The position numbers and the translations under genes were made by a program. A stretch of DNA of 64,000 nt, taken from assembly GCF_900101075.1 (NCBI RefSeq), contig NZ_FNFY01000001.1, forward strand, positions 62,001-126,000, in the 5' to 3' direction. Shown here in pieces: positions 19,134 to 27,979 of the stretch. Within the stretch, counting starts at the first letter, position 1; every line of letters starts with the position of its first letter. The DNA comes from Lacicoccus qingdaonensis. Its GTDB lineage: Bacteria > Bacillota > Bacilli > Staphylococcales > Salinicoccaceae. Under the pieces are notes generated by a model. The model did no database searches. It saw only the letters and a list, made by a program, of their open reading frames with translations, and was not told the DNA's origin.

Positions 19134-20099
19134 ATGATGAATCATATATTTTTAATACTCTCATTTGCATTTACTGCAATTTTAGTGCCGGTCACGATTC
19201 CGCTGTTGAAGCGTATGAAGTTCGGCCAGTCCATCAGGGAGGAAGGGCCCGAGTCCCATCAGGCAAAAACCGGCACGCCGACAATGGGCGGGCTGACGTA
19301 TCTGATTCCGACGATACTGCTTGCATCAGCGGCACTGTTTTTTGTCGATGACATATACAAGATGCTTGTTCTGATCATCGTGACGATCGGCTTCGGTCTG
19401 ATCGGTTTCATCGATGACTATATCATCGTCGTCAAAAAGGACAATACCGGACTGACATCAAAGCAGAAATTCATCGCGCAGATTGCGGTGTCGATCATCG
19501 TTTACATCATAATGGCCAACTGGATTCCGGACATTACAAACAGCATTCATATACCGGGGACGGAGTGGTCGATTCCGCTCGGCTTCCTGTTTGTGCTGTG
19601 GATCATATTCTGGCTTGTCGGTTTCAGTAACGCCGTCAACCTGACGGACGGACTGGACGGCCTTGCGACCGGTACGTCAATCATCGCATTTGGTGCGTTC
19701 CTGACAATCGCATACATGTATCACGAATATGAAATCGCATTGTTCCTGTGCATCATCATCGGCGCACTGCTCGGTTTCCTGATCTATAATAAATACCCTG
19801 CAAAGCTGTTTATGGGAGATACAGGTTCACTTGCCCTCGGCGGTGTGATCGGTATCGTCTCCATCATGATCAACAACAGTCTGCTGCTGCTTTTCATCGG
19901 TGCAGTATTCGTTGTCGAAACGGCTTCCGTCATGCTGCAGGTGGCATCATTCAAACTCACTGGAAAAAGGATTTTCAAAATGACACCGATCCACCACCAT
20001 TTCGAGCTGCTCGGGTGGAATGAATGGAAAATTGTCGCTGTATTCTGGACGGCAGGTGCAGTCGCCGGTGTGATCGGGATTCTGCTGGGAGGACTTTAA
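19134..20099 (+). CDS. mraY: Phospho-MurNAc-pentapeptide translocase
   Basis: Makes lipid I from UDP-MurNAc-pentapeptide and undecaprenyl phosphate. The 321-residue protein has about ten membrane helices. Active-site landmarks are FIDDY with the two metal-binding Asp, NLTDGLDGLATG, and HHHFELLGW. GGAGG precedes ATG 19134, which lies six bases after pbp1; a second ATG follows immediately at 19137. Confidence 0.97.
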   Translation: MMNHIFLILSFAFTAILVPVTIPLLKRMKFGQSIREEGPESHQAKTGTPTMGGLTYLIPTILLASAALFFVDDIYKMLVLIIVTIGFGLIGFIDDYIIVVKKDNTGLTSKQKFIAQIAVSIIVYIIMANWIPDITNSIHIPGTEWSIPLGFLFVLWIIFWLVGFSNAVNLTDGLDGLATGTSIIAFGAFLTIAYMYHEYEIALFLCIIIGALLGFLIYNKYPAKLFMGDTGSLALGGVIGIVSIMINNSLLLLFIGAVFVVETASVMLQVASFKLTGKRIFKMTPIHHHFELLGWNEWKIVAVFWTAGAVAGVIGILLGGL

Positions 20100-21434
20100 A
20101 TGGGCCATAATAAATACAAAGACAAGAAAGTCATCGTGCTCGGATACGGCAGAAGCGGCAGGAGTGCCGTCAACACGATGATCCGTTTCGGCGCAAACGT
20201 TGTGTTGACAACAAACGAAATATTTGCAGATGAAAGTATCAGGCAGCTGCTGAAAGGGCAGGGCGTTGAAATCGTCGACGGCCATCACCCGGTGAGCCTT
20301 CTGAACGACGCTGATCTGATCATCAAAAATCCGGGAATACCTTATAGGATTGAATTCATCCAGGAAGCGATGGAGCGCGGCATCCCGATCATCACGGAAG
20401 TCGAGCTGACGAAAGATATCACAGATGTAGGAATCATCGGAATCACCGGAACGAACGGAAAAACGACCGTCACGCACCTGATCGGTGAAATGATGGATAA
20501 TGACAATAAAAAACCGGTTCTCTGCGGCAATATCGGGTATCCGGCAAGTGAAGCGGCGTTTGAGGCTGACGACGACAGTGTGCTCGTAATGGAGCTGTCG
20601 TCTTTCCAGATGATGGGTGTGGATACTTTCAAGCCGGATGTCGCAGTACTGACCAATATTTATGAAGCACATATGGACTATCATTCCTCGAAAGAGGAAT
20701 ACGTGAATGCCAAACTGTCTTTATTGGACAACCTGACTGAGTCGGATATGATCGTTTTTAACCGTCAGCAGAAGTCATTTCTGGATCATTACTCCGGCCC
20801 GGCCAACATCAGATATTTCACCGGTGAGGGAGATGCGGATGCATATATTAAAGAGCGTGCCATCCACTTTGAAGACAGGAAGCTGATCGATATTGACGAT
20901 GTGCTTTTGAGAGGCGACCATAACTATGAAAATATACTGGCTGCGATCATTGCGGTCAAACACTTCGGTGTGTCCGACGACGCCATCGTCAAAACGCTCA
21001 GGACATTCGGCGGCATTCCGCACCGTATGGAGTATCTCGGCATCATAGACGGTGTCAAATACTACAATGATTCAAAGGCGACGAACAATCTGGCGACATC
21101 ATTCGCACTCGACAGTTTCGAAGTGCCGACCGTATGGATTGCCGGCGGGCTCGACAGGGGCCAGTCGTTCGATGAATTGAAAAAGCATGCCGGACACGTC
21201 AAACATCTGATTGCATACGGCGAAACGGCGGCTGCTTTGAACGATTTTGCCAAAGCTGAAAATATTGCCGTGAGTACCGCCGAAAACCCGTACCATGCAG
21301 TGCTCGATGCGAAAGAAATCGCGAAAGACGGCGAAATTGTGTTGTTCTCTCCCGCATGTGCGAGCTGGGATCAGTATAAGGATTACGAAGCACGCGGAGA
21401 CCATTATAAAGAAGGCTTTCATAAAATCTATTAA
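20100..21434 (+). CDS. murD: UDP-N-acetylmuramoylalanine--D-glutamate ligase
   Basis: Adds D-Glu to UDP-MurNAc-L-Ala in the cytoplasm. The 444-residue protein has an N-terminal UMP-binding domain (VIVLGYGRSGRSA), the ATP-binding loop GITGTNGKTTVTHL and the C-terminal segment LFSPACASWDQYKDYEARGDHY. It starts directly after the mraY stop with GGAGG inside the end of mraY. Its stop lies only five bases before an inverted repeat that covers the divIB start. Confidence 0.97.
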   Translation: MGHNKYKDKKVIVLGYGRSGRSAVNTMIRFGANVVLTTNEIFADESIRQLLKGQGVEIVDGHHPVSLLNDADLIIKNPGIPYRIEFIQEAMERGIPIITEVELTKDITDVGIIGITGTNGKTTVTHLIGEMMDNDNKKPVLCGNIGYPASEAAFEADDDSVLVMELSSFQMMGVDTFKPDVAVLTNIYEAHMDYHSSKEEYVNAKLSLLDNLTESDMIVFNRQQKSFLDHYSGPANIRYFTGEGDADAYIKERAIHFEDRKLIDIDDVLLRGDHNYENILAAIIAVKHFGVSDDAIVKTLRTFGGIPHRMEYLGIIDGVKYYNDSKATNNLATSFALDSFEVPTVWIAGGLDRGQSFDELKKHAGHVKHLIAYGETAAALNDFAKAENIAVSTAENPYHAVLDAKEIAKDGEIVLFSPACASWDQYKDYEARGDHYKEGFHKIY

Positions 21435-21439
21435 AAAGG

Positions 21440-21556
21440 CGGTGAGCCATAAAGATGAGTGATAAAGAGGAAATTTCAAAGTTAAGAGATAAACTGAGGC
21501 AAAATCGTAAGACGTACTCACAGACTGCCATAGAGTCCCGTCTTTATGGCTCACCG
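21440..21556 (+). promoter_or_regulatory. Long-range inverted repeat enclosing the divIB start
   Basis: A 16-base arm at 21440-21455 is perfectly complementary to 21541-21556; the core is GGTGAGCCATAAAGA. The left arm contains the divIB ribosome-binding site (AAGGCGGTGA region) and the A of the ATG; the right arm lies inside codons 29-34. The 85-base loop holds the first codons. As RNA it would hide the initiation site. The murD stop is five bases upstream, so a ribosome ending on murD could open the stem. Confidence 0.7.
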
Positions 21557-22753
21557 GAAGATGACGGCCAAGGAGAGGAAAAGCCTGCAGAAAATACCGC
21601 CGGACGGAGCGTCAGTAATGATGATGGTACTCCCGCAAAAGACCCGGAGGCAGGGCGGAATGAAAGTGAGCTTCCCGAAGAAGAATATTTGAGCGAATCA
21701 CTGATAGAGAGAAACAAGTGGACTGACAATCGGGAGGATGGCCAGGAAAATAAGAATGAAGAATACCCAGATCGGGCAGCAGACGCTGGACAGCCGGTTG
21801 AAAATAGACCGCCCGAAGCTGAAGAAACACCTGAAAAGACACGGAAACAGAAACTGTTCACGAAGAAATACAGGCAGAAGCGTCCAAAGCGTCCGAAAAA
21901 ACCGAAAAAATACACAAAGCTCACGGCACTGAAAGAAAACATCCTGCTCATTCCAAAATACATACTTGTGCCTGCCGTCGTTCTACTCCTTTTATTCGCG
22001 GTGCTCATCTGGTATGTTTCGACAGATGCAAGTGATCTGAAAGAAATCAACATCAGCGGAAACGAAATAATTACCGATGACGAAATAGAAAGCCGGCTGG
22101 ATTTTTCTGCAGGTGATAAGATGTTCAGTATAGACCCCGGCACCGCAGAGGAGAATATTTCGCTCCTCCCCATCATCGTCGATGTCAATGTGGAGCGTGA
22201 CTGGTGGAATGGTGTGACTGTCAGCATCAGTGAGCATCAGGTGGTCGGCTATATAGAGAATGAAGGCGGCTATAATCCGGTGCTGGAAAACCGGAGAGTG
22301 TTGAGAGGCTATCAGGTCAGTCCTGTAAACGGACCATTGATCTACTTTTTTGAAGGAGAGGAAATGGACGGTCTCGTTGACAACCTCAATGATATCGAAC
22401 CTGAAATAAGGGCGGGGATTTCCGAAATTTATTTCAGGCCGACGGACAACTCTCTCGGCAGAATCCATCTACTGATGAATGACGGCCAGGAAATCGTCGC
22501 CGACTACCGGGATTTCGGGGAAAAGATGAACCATTATATCGGTATGAAAGAAGAGATCGGGGATGATACCGAAGGCATCATCGATATCGAAATCGGCAGC
22601 AGTTTTCTGCCGTACGATTCAAATGAAGCCCGTCAGATCAAAAGTGGTATATACAACTCGCCGGAAGCTGCCGGTTATGTCAATGAGTTGAACACATCAT
22701 TGAACAGTGTCAAAGATACATTGAATCAATTCGAGGAATTTGAAGAGGAATGA
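21455..22753 (+). CDS. divIB: Cell division protein DivIB (FtsQ)
   Basis: Bitopic division protein. The 432 residues begin with a long charged, probably disordered cytoplasmic segment of about 165 residues ending in a Lys/Pro/Arg-rich patch (KRPKRPKKPKK). One membrane helix follows (about 168-188), then a POTRA domain (EINISGNEIITDDEIESRL) and the FtsQ/DivIB beta domain. A long N-terminus is usual in staphylococci. The initiation region lies in the left arm of a 16-bp inverted repeat. Confidence 0.93.
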   Translation: MSDKEEISKLRDKLRQNRKTYSQTAIESRLYGSPEDDGQGEEKPAENTAGRSVSNDDGTPAKDPEAGRNESELPEEEYLSESLIERNKWTDNREDGQENKNEEYPDRAADAGQPVENRPPEAEETPEKTRKQKLFTKKYRQKRPKRPKKPKKYTKLTALKENILLIPKYILVPAVVLLLLFAVLIWYVSTDASDLKEINISGNEIITDDEIESRLDFSAGDKMFSIDPGTAEENISLLPIIVDVNVERDWWNGVTVSISEHQVVGYIENEGGYNPVLENRRVLRGYQVSPVNGPLIYFFEGEEMDGLVDNLNDIEPEIRAGISEIYFRPTDNSLGRIHLLMNDGQEIVADYRDFGEKMNHYIGMKEEIGDDTEGIIDIEIGSSFLPYDSNEARQIKSGIYNSPEAAGYVNELNTSLNSVKDTLNQFEEFEEE

Positions 22754-22774
22754 TCCATCCAGTTTAAATTTTTG

Positions 22775-22814
22775 TATAATTCTTGTAAATAGTTCACAAT
22801 TAACTTGTGATAAT
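22775..22814 (+). promoter_or_regulatory. Candidate ftsA promoter region with small inverted repeat
   Basis: The 107-base gap before ftsA holds TATAAT (22775-22780) and further -10-like sequences up to 22814 without a clear -35. A 6-bp inverted repeat TCACAA/TTGTGA (22794-22799 and 22805-22810, five-base spacer) could be an operator. Neither element is strong by itself. Confidence 0.3.
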
Positions 22815-22860
22815 GTAAACTGATAATAGTAAATTGATAGCTCGCTAGGAGGCAGATGAC

Positions 22861-24321
22861 TTGAAGGAACATTACTATGTAGCACTTGATATAGGCTCAT
22901 CCAGTGTTAAGACAGTCGTCGGTGAGAAGTTTCATGATGGCGTAAACATCATCGGAATCGGTCAAACTTTCACTGACGGGATATCTAAAGGGATGATTAC
23001 AGATTTTGAACTTGCCAAAAGTGCAATTAAAGATACAGTCAAAAAAGCAAGTATTTCATCAGGCGTAGAAATTGATGAAGTATTTTTGAAAATGCCGATC
23101 ACTGATTCGGAGATCAAATTCAGTGAGGAATCAATCAGATTCGGCGGGGAGTCAACAGAAATCAATGGTGAACATATAGAGTCCCTATTGGAATCATTAA
23201 GGGAAAAAGAGATGGCAGGTGACAAAGAAGTCGTCACCGTTTTCCCGGTTCATTTCATCGTTGATGACCTTCATGAAGTGGATGACCCGAAAGAAATGGT
23301 CGCGACTCAGTCGCTGGCAGTCAGAGCCGGCGTTATCCTGACCAACCGCACACTGCTTATCAATGCGGTGAAATGTGTGGAAGAGTCCGGTCTGACGATA
23401 CTCGATGTATATTCGGATGCGGTCAACTATGGACACGTGCTGACAGATGCTGAAATCGAACTCGGCGGCGTTGTAATAGACATCGGCGCGGATCTGACTC
23501 AGTATGCATACTTTGAACGCGGCGCACTGAAATATGCCTCTTCCATTCCGGTGGGCGGCAATCTGATTACGAATGATCTGACCGAGGCATTCAACATGCC
23601 GTTCGATCATGCTGAGAAAGTCAAAAACCAATACGGCCATGCATTTTTCGATATGGCAAATGATGAAGATGTCATCCGTCTGAACCAGATCAATTCTGAA
23701 AATGCGATTGAAGTGACACCGAAAGACCTGGCGGATATCATTGAACTAAGAGTCGAAGAGCTGCTGCTCGATGTGTTTGAAGATCTTCAGCGTCAGTCCA
23801 TCACCAAAGTCAGTGGCGGTTTCGTCGTTACAGGCGGTACTGCAAACCTGCTCGGCATCAAAGAACTGATGCAGGATATGGTATCTGAAAAGGTGCGTAT
23901 CCACGTACCGAATCAGATGGGGGCCAGAAAGCCTGAGTTCTCCAGTGTAATTTCTACAGTCAGCAGTGGAATTTCATTTGATGAGTTACTGGAATATGTT
24001 ACAATTGATAATTATGACACAGCAACAGAAACCATCACTTCAGAAACTCCGGAAGATGCCGATTCAAACTTCTTCAGCGGCTTATTCAAAAACAGAAAAG
24101 ATAAGAATGAAGCAGTAAATCAATCGTCTGAAAGTAAACAAGTACAACATGAAGCATCGGATGAGGAAGTTGCCGGCACTCCTGACTATGAAGAATATAC
24201 GGAGTACTCATACGATGGCGACGAAAAAGTCAACGATGCGAAAGCGGAACAGAACCGGCCGAAAGAATCGAAAGATCTGGGCGGTTACATGAAAAAATTA
24301 TTTAAGAATCTATTTGAATAA
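22861..24321 (+). CDS. ftsA: Cell division protein FtsA
   Basis: Actin-like ATPase that tethers FtsZ to the membrane. The 486-residue protein has the phosphate-binding motif ALDIGSSSVKTVVGE near the N-terminus, an acidic linker and a C-terminal amphipathic helix (GYMKKLFKNLFE) for membrane binding. The start is TTG at 22861, nine bases after GGAGG; the next residues match staphylococcal FtsA. The TTG start may keep its level low relative to FtsZ. Confidence 0.95.
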   Translation: MKEHYYVALDIGSSSVKTVVGEKFHDGVNIIGIGQTFTDGISKGMITDFELAKSAIKDTVKKASISSGVEIDEVFLKMPITDSEIKFSEESIRFGGESTEINGEHIESLLESLREKEMAGDKEVVTVFPVHFIVDDLHEVDDPKEMVATQSLAVRAGVILTNRTLLINAVKCVEESGLTILDVYSDAVNYGHVLTDAEIELGGVVIDIGADLTQYAYFERGALKYASSIPVGGNLITNDLTEAFNMPFDHAEKVKNQYGHAFFDMANDEDVIRLNQINSENAIEVTPKDLADIIELRVEELLLDVFEDLQRQSITKVSGGFVVTGGTANLLGIKELMQDMVSEKVRIHVPNQMGARKPEFSSVISTVSSGISFDELLEYVTIDNYDTATETITSETPEDADSNFFSGLFKNRKDKNEAVNQSSESKQVQHEASDEEVAGTPDYEEYTEYSYDGDEKVNDAKAEQNRPKESKDLGGYMKKLFKNLFE

Positions 24322-24347
24322 GATGAATCATTGGGAGGAAAAACAAG

Positions 24348-25493
24348 ATGTTGGAATTTGAGCAAGGTTTTAACCATTTGGCAACTTTGAAAGTTGTTGG
24401 TGTAGGTGGCGGCGGTAACAACGCAGTCAACCGCATGATTGATGACGGCATGCAAAATGTTGAATTTATAGCAATTAATACAGATGGACAAGCTTTAAAT
24501 CTGTCAAAAGCAGAATCCAAAATCCAGATTGGAGAAAAATTGACGAGGGGTCTCGGCGCCGGTGCAAACCCGGATATCGGTAAAAAAGCGGCTGAGGAAT
24601 CCCGTGAACAGATCGAAGATGCACTGCAGGGCGCGGACATGGTGTTCGTCACAGCAGGCATGGGCGGCGGAACCGGTACAGGTGCTGCTCCGATCGTAGC
24701 TAAAATTGCGAAGGAAATGGGCATCCTCACAGTGGGTGTAACGACAAGACCATTCTCATTCGAAGGCAGAAAGCGCCAGACACAGGCGGCAGCCGGCGTG
24801 GACGCGATGAAAGCGGCAGTAGATACACTGATTGTAATTCCTAATGATCGTTTATTGGATATTGTTGATAAATCAACACCTATGATGGAAGCGTTCAAAG
24901 AAGCGGATAATGTACTCCGTCAGGGTGTTCAGGGTATTTCAGACCTGATCGCCGTAAGCGGTGAAGTGAACCTTGACTTTGCAGACGTTAAGACCATCAT
25001 GCAGAACCAGGGATCGGCGCTCATGGGCATCGGTATTTCAGCCGGTGAAAACCGCGCGGTCGAAGCGGCTAAAAAGGCGATTTCGAGCCCGTTGCTTGAA
25101 ACTTCAATCGTCGGTGCACAAGGTGTGCTGATGAACATCACAGGCGGCGAATCATTATCGCTGTTTGAAGCACAGGAAGCGGCAGACATCGTACAGGATG
25201 CGGCAGATGAAGATGTAAACATGATTTTCGGTACCGTCATCAACCCTGAGCTTGAAGATGAGCTCATCGTCACTGTCATCGCCACAGGCTTCAATGAAAA
25301 AGGTGTGAACCGTACTCCGGAAAGACCTGCAGCTGAAGAGAAGAGGGAATCATTCGGCTTTTCAGACAGTGAAGAGGAGCCGAAAAGGACACGCAGCTTC
25401 CAGAGAGAAGAAGAACCAGGCGTGAACAGCTCACAGGACGATGATTATGAAGTGCCGACTTTCTTAAGAAATCGTAATCGTCGCAGACGCTAA
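24348..25493 (+). CDS. ftsZ: Cell division protein FtsZ
   Basis: Tubulin-like GTPase that forms the division ring. The 381 residues contain the GTP-binding GGGTGTG at 106-112, the [11 protein letters not shown] region, an acidic linker and the C-terminal peptide [15 protein letters not shown], which binds FtsA and SepF and ends in a basic tail. GGGAGG precedes ATG 24348. It closes the dcw cluster and is followed by a perfect-stem terminator. Confidence 0.98.
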   Translation: MLEFEQGFNHLATLKVVGVGGGGNNAVNRMIDDGMQNVEFIAINTDGQALNLSKAESKIQIGEKLTRGLGAGANPDIGKKAAEESREQIEDALQGADMVFVTAGMGGGTGTGAAPIVAKIAKEMGILTVGVTTRPFSFEGRKRQTQAAAGVDAMKAAVDTLIVIPNDRLLDIVDKSTPMMEAFKEADNVLRQGVQGISDLIAVSGEVNLDFADVKTIMQNQGSALMGIGISAGENRAVEAAKKAISSPLLETSIVGAQGVLMNITGGESLSLFEAQEAADIVQDAADEDVNMIFGTVINPELEDELIVTVIATGFNEKGVNRTPERPAAEEKRESFGFSDSEEEPKRTRSFQREEEPGVNSSQDDDYEVPTFLRNRNRRRR

Positions 25494-25507
25494 TAATTAT
25501 TTAGATC

Positions 25508-25542
25508 AAAGTCAGAAAGGCGCGCCTTTCTGACTTTATTTT
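25508..25542 (+). terminator. Terminator after ftsZ
   Basis: A perfect 30-base palindrome (25508-25522 against 25523-25537) centred on GGCGCGCC is followed by TTATTTTTG. It ends the mraZ-ftsZ cluster just before the pgeF ribosome-binding site. Confidence 0.88.
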
Positions 25543-25554
25543 TGAGGTGAGGAT

Positions 25555-26331
25555 ATGAGTCAGTTTACTTTTCAGCCGCATCATCACTTTTACGGTAATA
25601 AAGACGGCGACTGCCTCTTTGGCTACACGAAAAGGACGGACGGTTTCAGTGATTATCCAGAAGACAGTTTCAACATGGCTTTATATATCGGTGATGATAC
25701 GGATAACGTGAACAGGCATCAGGATATGCTGGCAAGTGAAATTGATATCCGCCCCGGCGACTGGGTGCTTCCGATCCAGACGCACGGCGGCAGGGTAAAG
25801 GAAGTCACTTCAGACGACCGCGGTACAAATGTGCGTGAACTTACAGGCGGGTTGAATGATATCGATGCGATATATACTTATGATGAAAATGTTCTGCTGA
25901 CGATGAACTATGCCGACTGTGTGCCGGTATACATCTACAGCAGGATCAACAGTTTCACAGCCCTTGTCCATGCAGGGTGGAAGGGTACATCAAAAGAAAT
26001 ATTAAAGCGTACGCTGAATGAATATGACGGGCATCCAAAGGACCTGACCGTTCTCATCGGCATCAGCATCAACGCTTCTTATTACGAAGTGGATGACAAG
26101 GTGATCGATGCTTTGGATGACCTTTATTTAAAAGATGCGGTCGTTGAAACGGACAGCGGTTATCAGCTGGACCTTAAGACGGTCAATAAAAACCAGGCGC
26201 TTGATTTTGGTGTGGACGAAGATGATATTCACGTCACACCGCTTGGTACGGAAGATACCGGCCGTTTTTTCTCCTATCGTCTCGAAGAGGGGAAGACAGG
26301 CCGTGCATTAGCATTTATAGGGAGAGTATGA
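25555..26331 (+). CDS. pgeF: Peptidoglycan editing factor / purine nucleoside phosphorylase family (YfiH/YlmD)
   Basis: Multicopper-oxidase-like fold protein, often annotated as polyphenol oxidase; E. coli YfiH (PgeF) edits misincorporated L-Ser in peptidoglycan precursors and homologues have purine nucleoside phosphorylase activity. The 258-residue protein has the family zinc-site motifs QTHGG, NYADCVPVYI and VHAGWKGT. The position after ftsZ is conserved in Firmicutes. GAGGTGAGG precedes ATG 25555. Confidence 0.9.
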   Translation: MSQFTFQPHHHFYGNKDGDCLFGYTKRTDGFSDYPEDSFNMALYIGDDTDNVNRHQDMLASEIDIRPGDWVLPIQTHGGRVKEVTSDDRGTNVRELTGGLNDIDAIYTYDENVLLTMNYADCVPVYIYSRINSFTALVHAGWKGTSKEILKRTLNEYDGHPKDLTVLIGISINASYYEVDDKVIDALDDLYLKDAVVETDSGYQLDLKTVNKNQALDFGVDEDDIHVTPLGTEDTGRFFSYRLEEGKTGRALAFIGRV

Positions 26332-26332
26332 A

Positions 26333-26965
26333 ATGATCAAAGAAAATTTTAATGCGATAAAAGAAAAATTGTCAGATGACGTCAATATAATAGTCGTGAC
26401 CAAATATCACACTGTTGAGGAAACGCTGGAAGCATATGAAGCCGGCGTCAGAGACTTTGGTGAAAATCGTATTGAAGGATTTTTGGAAAAAAGAGAAGCT
26501 TTGCCGGAAGATGCAAATGTCCATTTCATCGGAACGCTGCAGTCAAGGAAAGTTAAGGATATCGCAGGATCCATGACTCATCTCCACTCACTCGACCGAG
26601 AAAGTGTTGCCAAAAAAATTGAACAATATGCAGAACATGAGGTAAAATGTTTTGTACAGGTGAATGTTTCCAAAGAGTCATCAAAACATGGACTGTCAGC
26701 CGATGAAGTGCAGCCTTTCCTGGAGAAATTATCATCGTACGGGAAAGTCAGGGTCATCGGCCTGATGACGATGGCACCGCTGACTGAAGACGAAGAGGTG
26801 CTGAATGATACATTCGGCCGTCTGAAAGAATTGAGAGATGAATTACAGGAATCTTATCCGGAGATCACCGAACTCAGCATGGGAATGAGCAATGATTATG
26901 AAATCGCTCTTGACCACGGTGCTACATATATCCGTATAGGTTCGAAAATTATGGGAAGCAGGTGA
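26333..26965 (+). CDS. PLP homeostasis protein YggS/YlmE
   Basis: Pyridoxal-phosphate-binding, non-catalytic protein of the PLPBP family that buffers vitamin B6. The 210 residues form an alanine-racemase-like TIM barrel: VVTKYHT holds the PLP lysine, followed by [22 protein letters not shown] and the C-terminal [20 protein letters not shown]. Starts one base after the pgeF stop, upstream of sepF as in Bacillus (ylmE). Confidence 0.93.
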   Translation: MIKENFNAIKEKLSDDVNIIVVTKYHTVEETLEAYEAGVRDFGENRIEGFLEKREALPEDANVHFIGTLQSRKVKDIAGSMTHLHSLDRESVAKKIEQYAEHEVKCFVQVNVSKESSKHGLSADEVQPFLEKLSSYGKVRVIGLMTMAPLTEDEEVLNDTFGRLKELRDELQESYPEITELSMGMSNDYEIALDHGATYIRIGSKIMGSR

Positions 26966-26976
26966 TTTTTATCGCT

Positions 26977-27597
26977 ATGAAAAACTTTTTTAAAGATATT
27001 TTTTTCGTCGAAGTCGAAGAGGAAACTTCTGATGAAACCGGACAAAAAGAAAACAAGCCGGTAAACAGACCGAAGAAAAAAGCGGGCCCTGAAGTGAATG
27101 ACAGCAAAAGCAAAGTGACACAGCTTGATTTATCCAGAAATGAAAAAAGTTCATCTGAAAACAAGAAAGCGCGTGACAATGCTTCAGCATCCCACGATAA
27201 AAACAGGTCACAAAGGTCTTTCTTTAAAAAAGAGCGGCAAAAACCTGCACAGGACAATACGACAGGACGACAAAACAATTCACAACACAGTTATAAGGAG
27301 ACCACTTTGATGAATGCCGATAACATGAATGCGAAAGTTCATTTATTTGAACCGAGAGTCTTTTCTGAAACACAGGATATTGCAGATGAACTGAAAAACG
27401 AACGTGCAACTCTGGTCAATTTATCTAAAGTAGATTCAGGTCCTAAAAAGAGGATAGTGGACTTTTTAAGCGGTACTGTCTATGCATTGGATGGAGATAT
27501 CCAAAAGGTCGGGAATGATATTTTCCTTTGTACACCGAAAAGTGTTGTGGTTGAAGGTGAAATCTCTTCAGATAAAGATAACTCAGAAGAAATGTAA
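26977..27597 (+). CDS. sepF: Cell division protein SepF
   Basis: FtsZ-bundling and membrane-anchoring protein. The 206 residues begin with the amphipathic membrane-binding helix [10 protein letters not shown], continue with a long polar linker (about residues 15-108) rich in Lys, Asn and Gln, and end in the SepF core ([19 protein letters not shown] onwards). The linker is longer than in B. subtilis. The start at 26977 follows AGGTGA; an in-frame GTG at 26962 is less likely. Confidence 0.93.
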   Translation: MKNFFKDIFFVEVEEETSDETGQKENKPVNRPKKKAGPEVNDSKSKVTQLDLSRNEKSSSENKKARDNASASHDKNRSQRSFFKKERQKPAQDNTTGRQNNSQHSYKETTLMNADNMNAKVHLFEPRVFSETQDIADELKNERATLVNLSKVDSGPKKRIVDFLSGTVYALDGDIQKVGNDIFLCTPKSVVVEGEISSDKDNSEEM

Positions 27598-27608
27598 GGA
27601 GAATAATT

Positions 27609-27920
27609 TTGGATAAATCACTACTGCTCAATATAGTATCAATAATAGCGGACATATCGTTCATAGCATTACAATTATTAAGATGGGGACTTATTATCTA
27701 CATTTTAAGTTCATGGCTGCCGGCGCTCAGGGAGTCGAAATTCGGCGAATTCCTGGGTAAGATTTTTGAGCCGATCCTGGAACCGTTCAGAAAGCTCATC
27801 CCGCCGCTCGGAGGCATGCTGGACTTGTCCCCGATCATATTATTTATCGTTTTATGGCTGTTCCAAAGTGGCCTTGTGGCAGTGTTCAACGCAATCGTCA
27901 CATTCATAGTACAATTTTAA
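27609..27920 (+). CDS. YggT family membrane protein (YlmG)
   Basis: 103-residue membrane protein with two to three helices around the conserved amphipathic segment GKIFEPILEPFRKLIPPLGGMLDLSPI. In chloroplasts and cyanobacteria the family influences nucleoid or division placement; in Firmicutes its role is unclear. The start is TTG at 27609 after AAGGAG. Between sepF and ylmH as in Bacillus. Confidence 0.9.
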   Translation: MDKSLLLNIVSIIADISFIALQLLRWGLIIYILSSWLPALRESKFGEFLGKIFEPILEPFRKLIPPLGGMLDLSPIILFIVLWLFQSGLVAVFNAIVTFIVQF

Positions 27921-27927
27921 TGCAGGG

Positions 27928-27958
27928 TCACGGTGATATTCATTTATCGCCGTGATTT
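27928..27958 (+). terminator. Hairpin between yggT and ylmH
   Basis: TCACGGTGATA/TATCGCCGTGA (27928-27938 and 27945-27955) with a six-base loop is followed by a short TTTTC. A weak terminator or processing hairpin inside the operon. Confidence 0.55.
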
Positions 27959-27979
27959 TCAAGTTAAGGAGCATTTGAC

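Noticed and set aside
19947-20684. 245-codon open frame antisense to mraY and murD
   Set aside because: Covers conserved enzyme genes in the opposite strand, shows no motif and has atypical composition.
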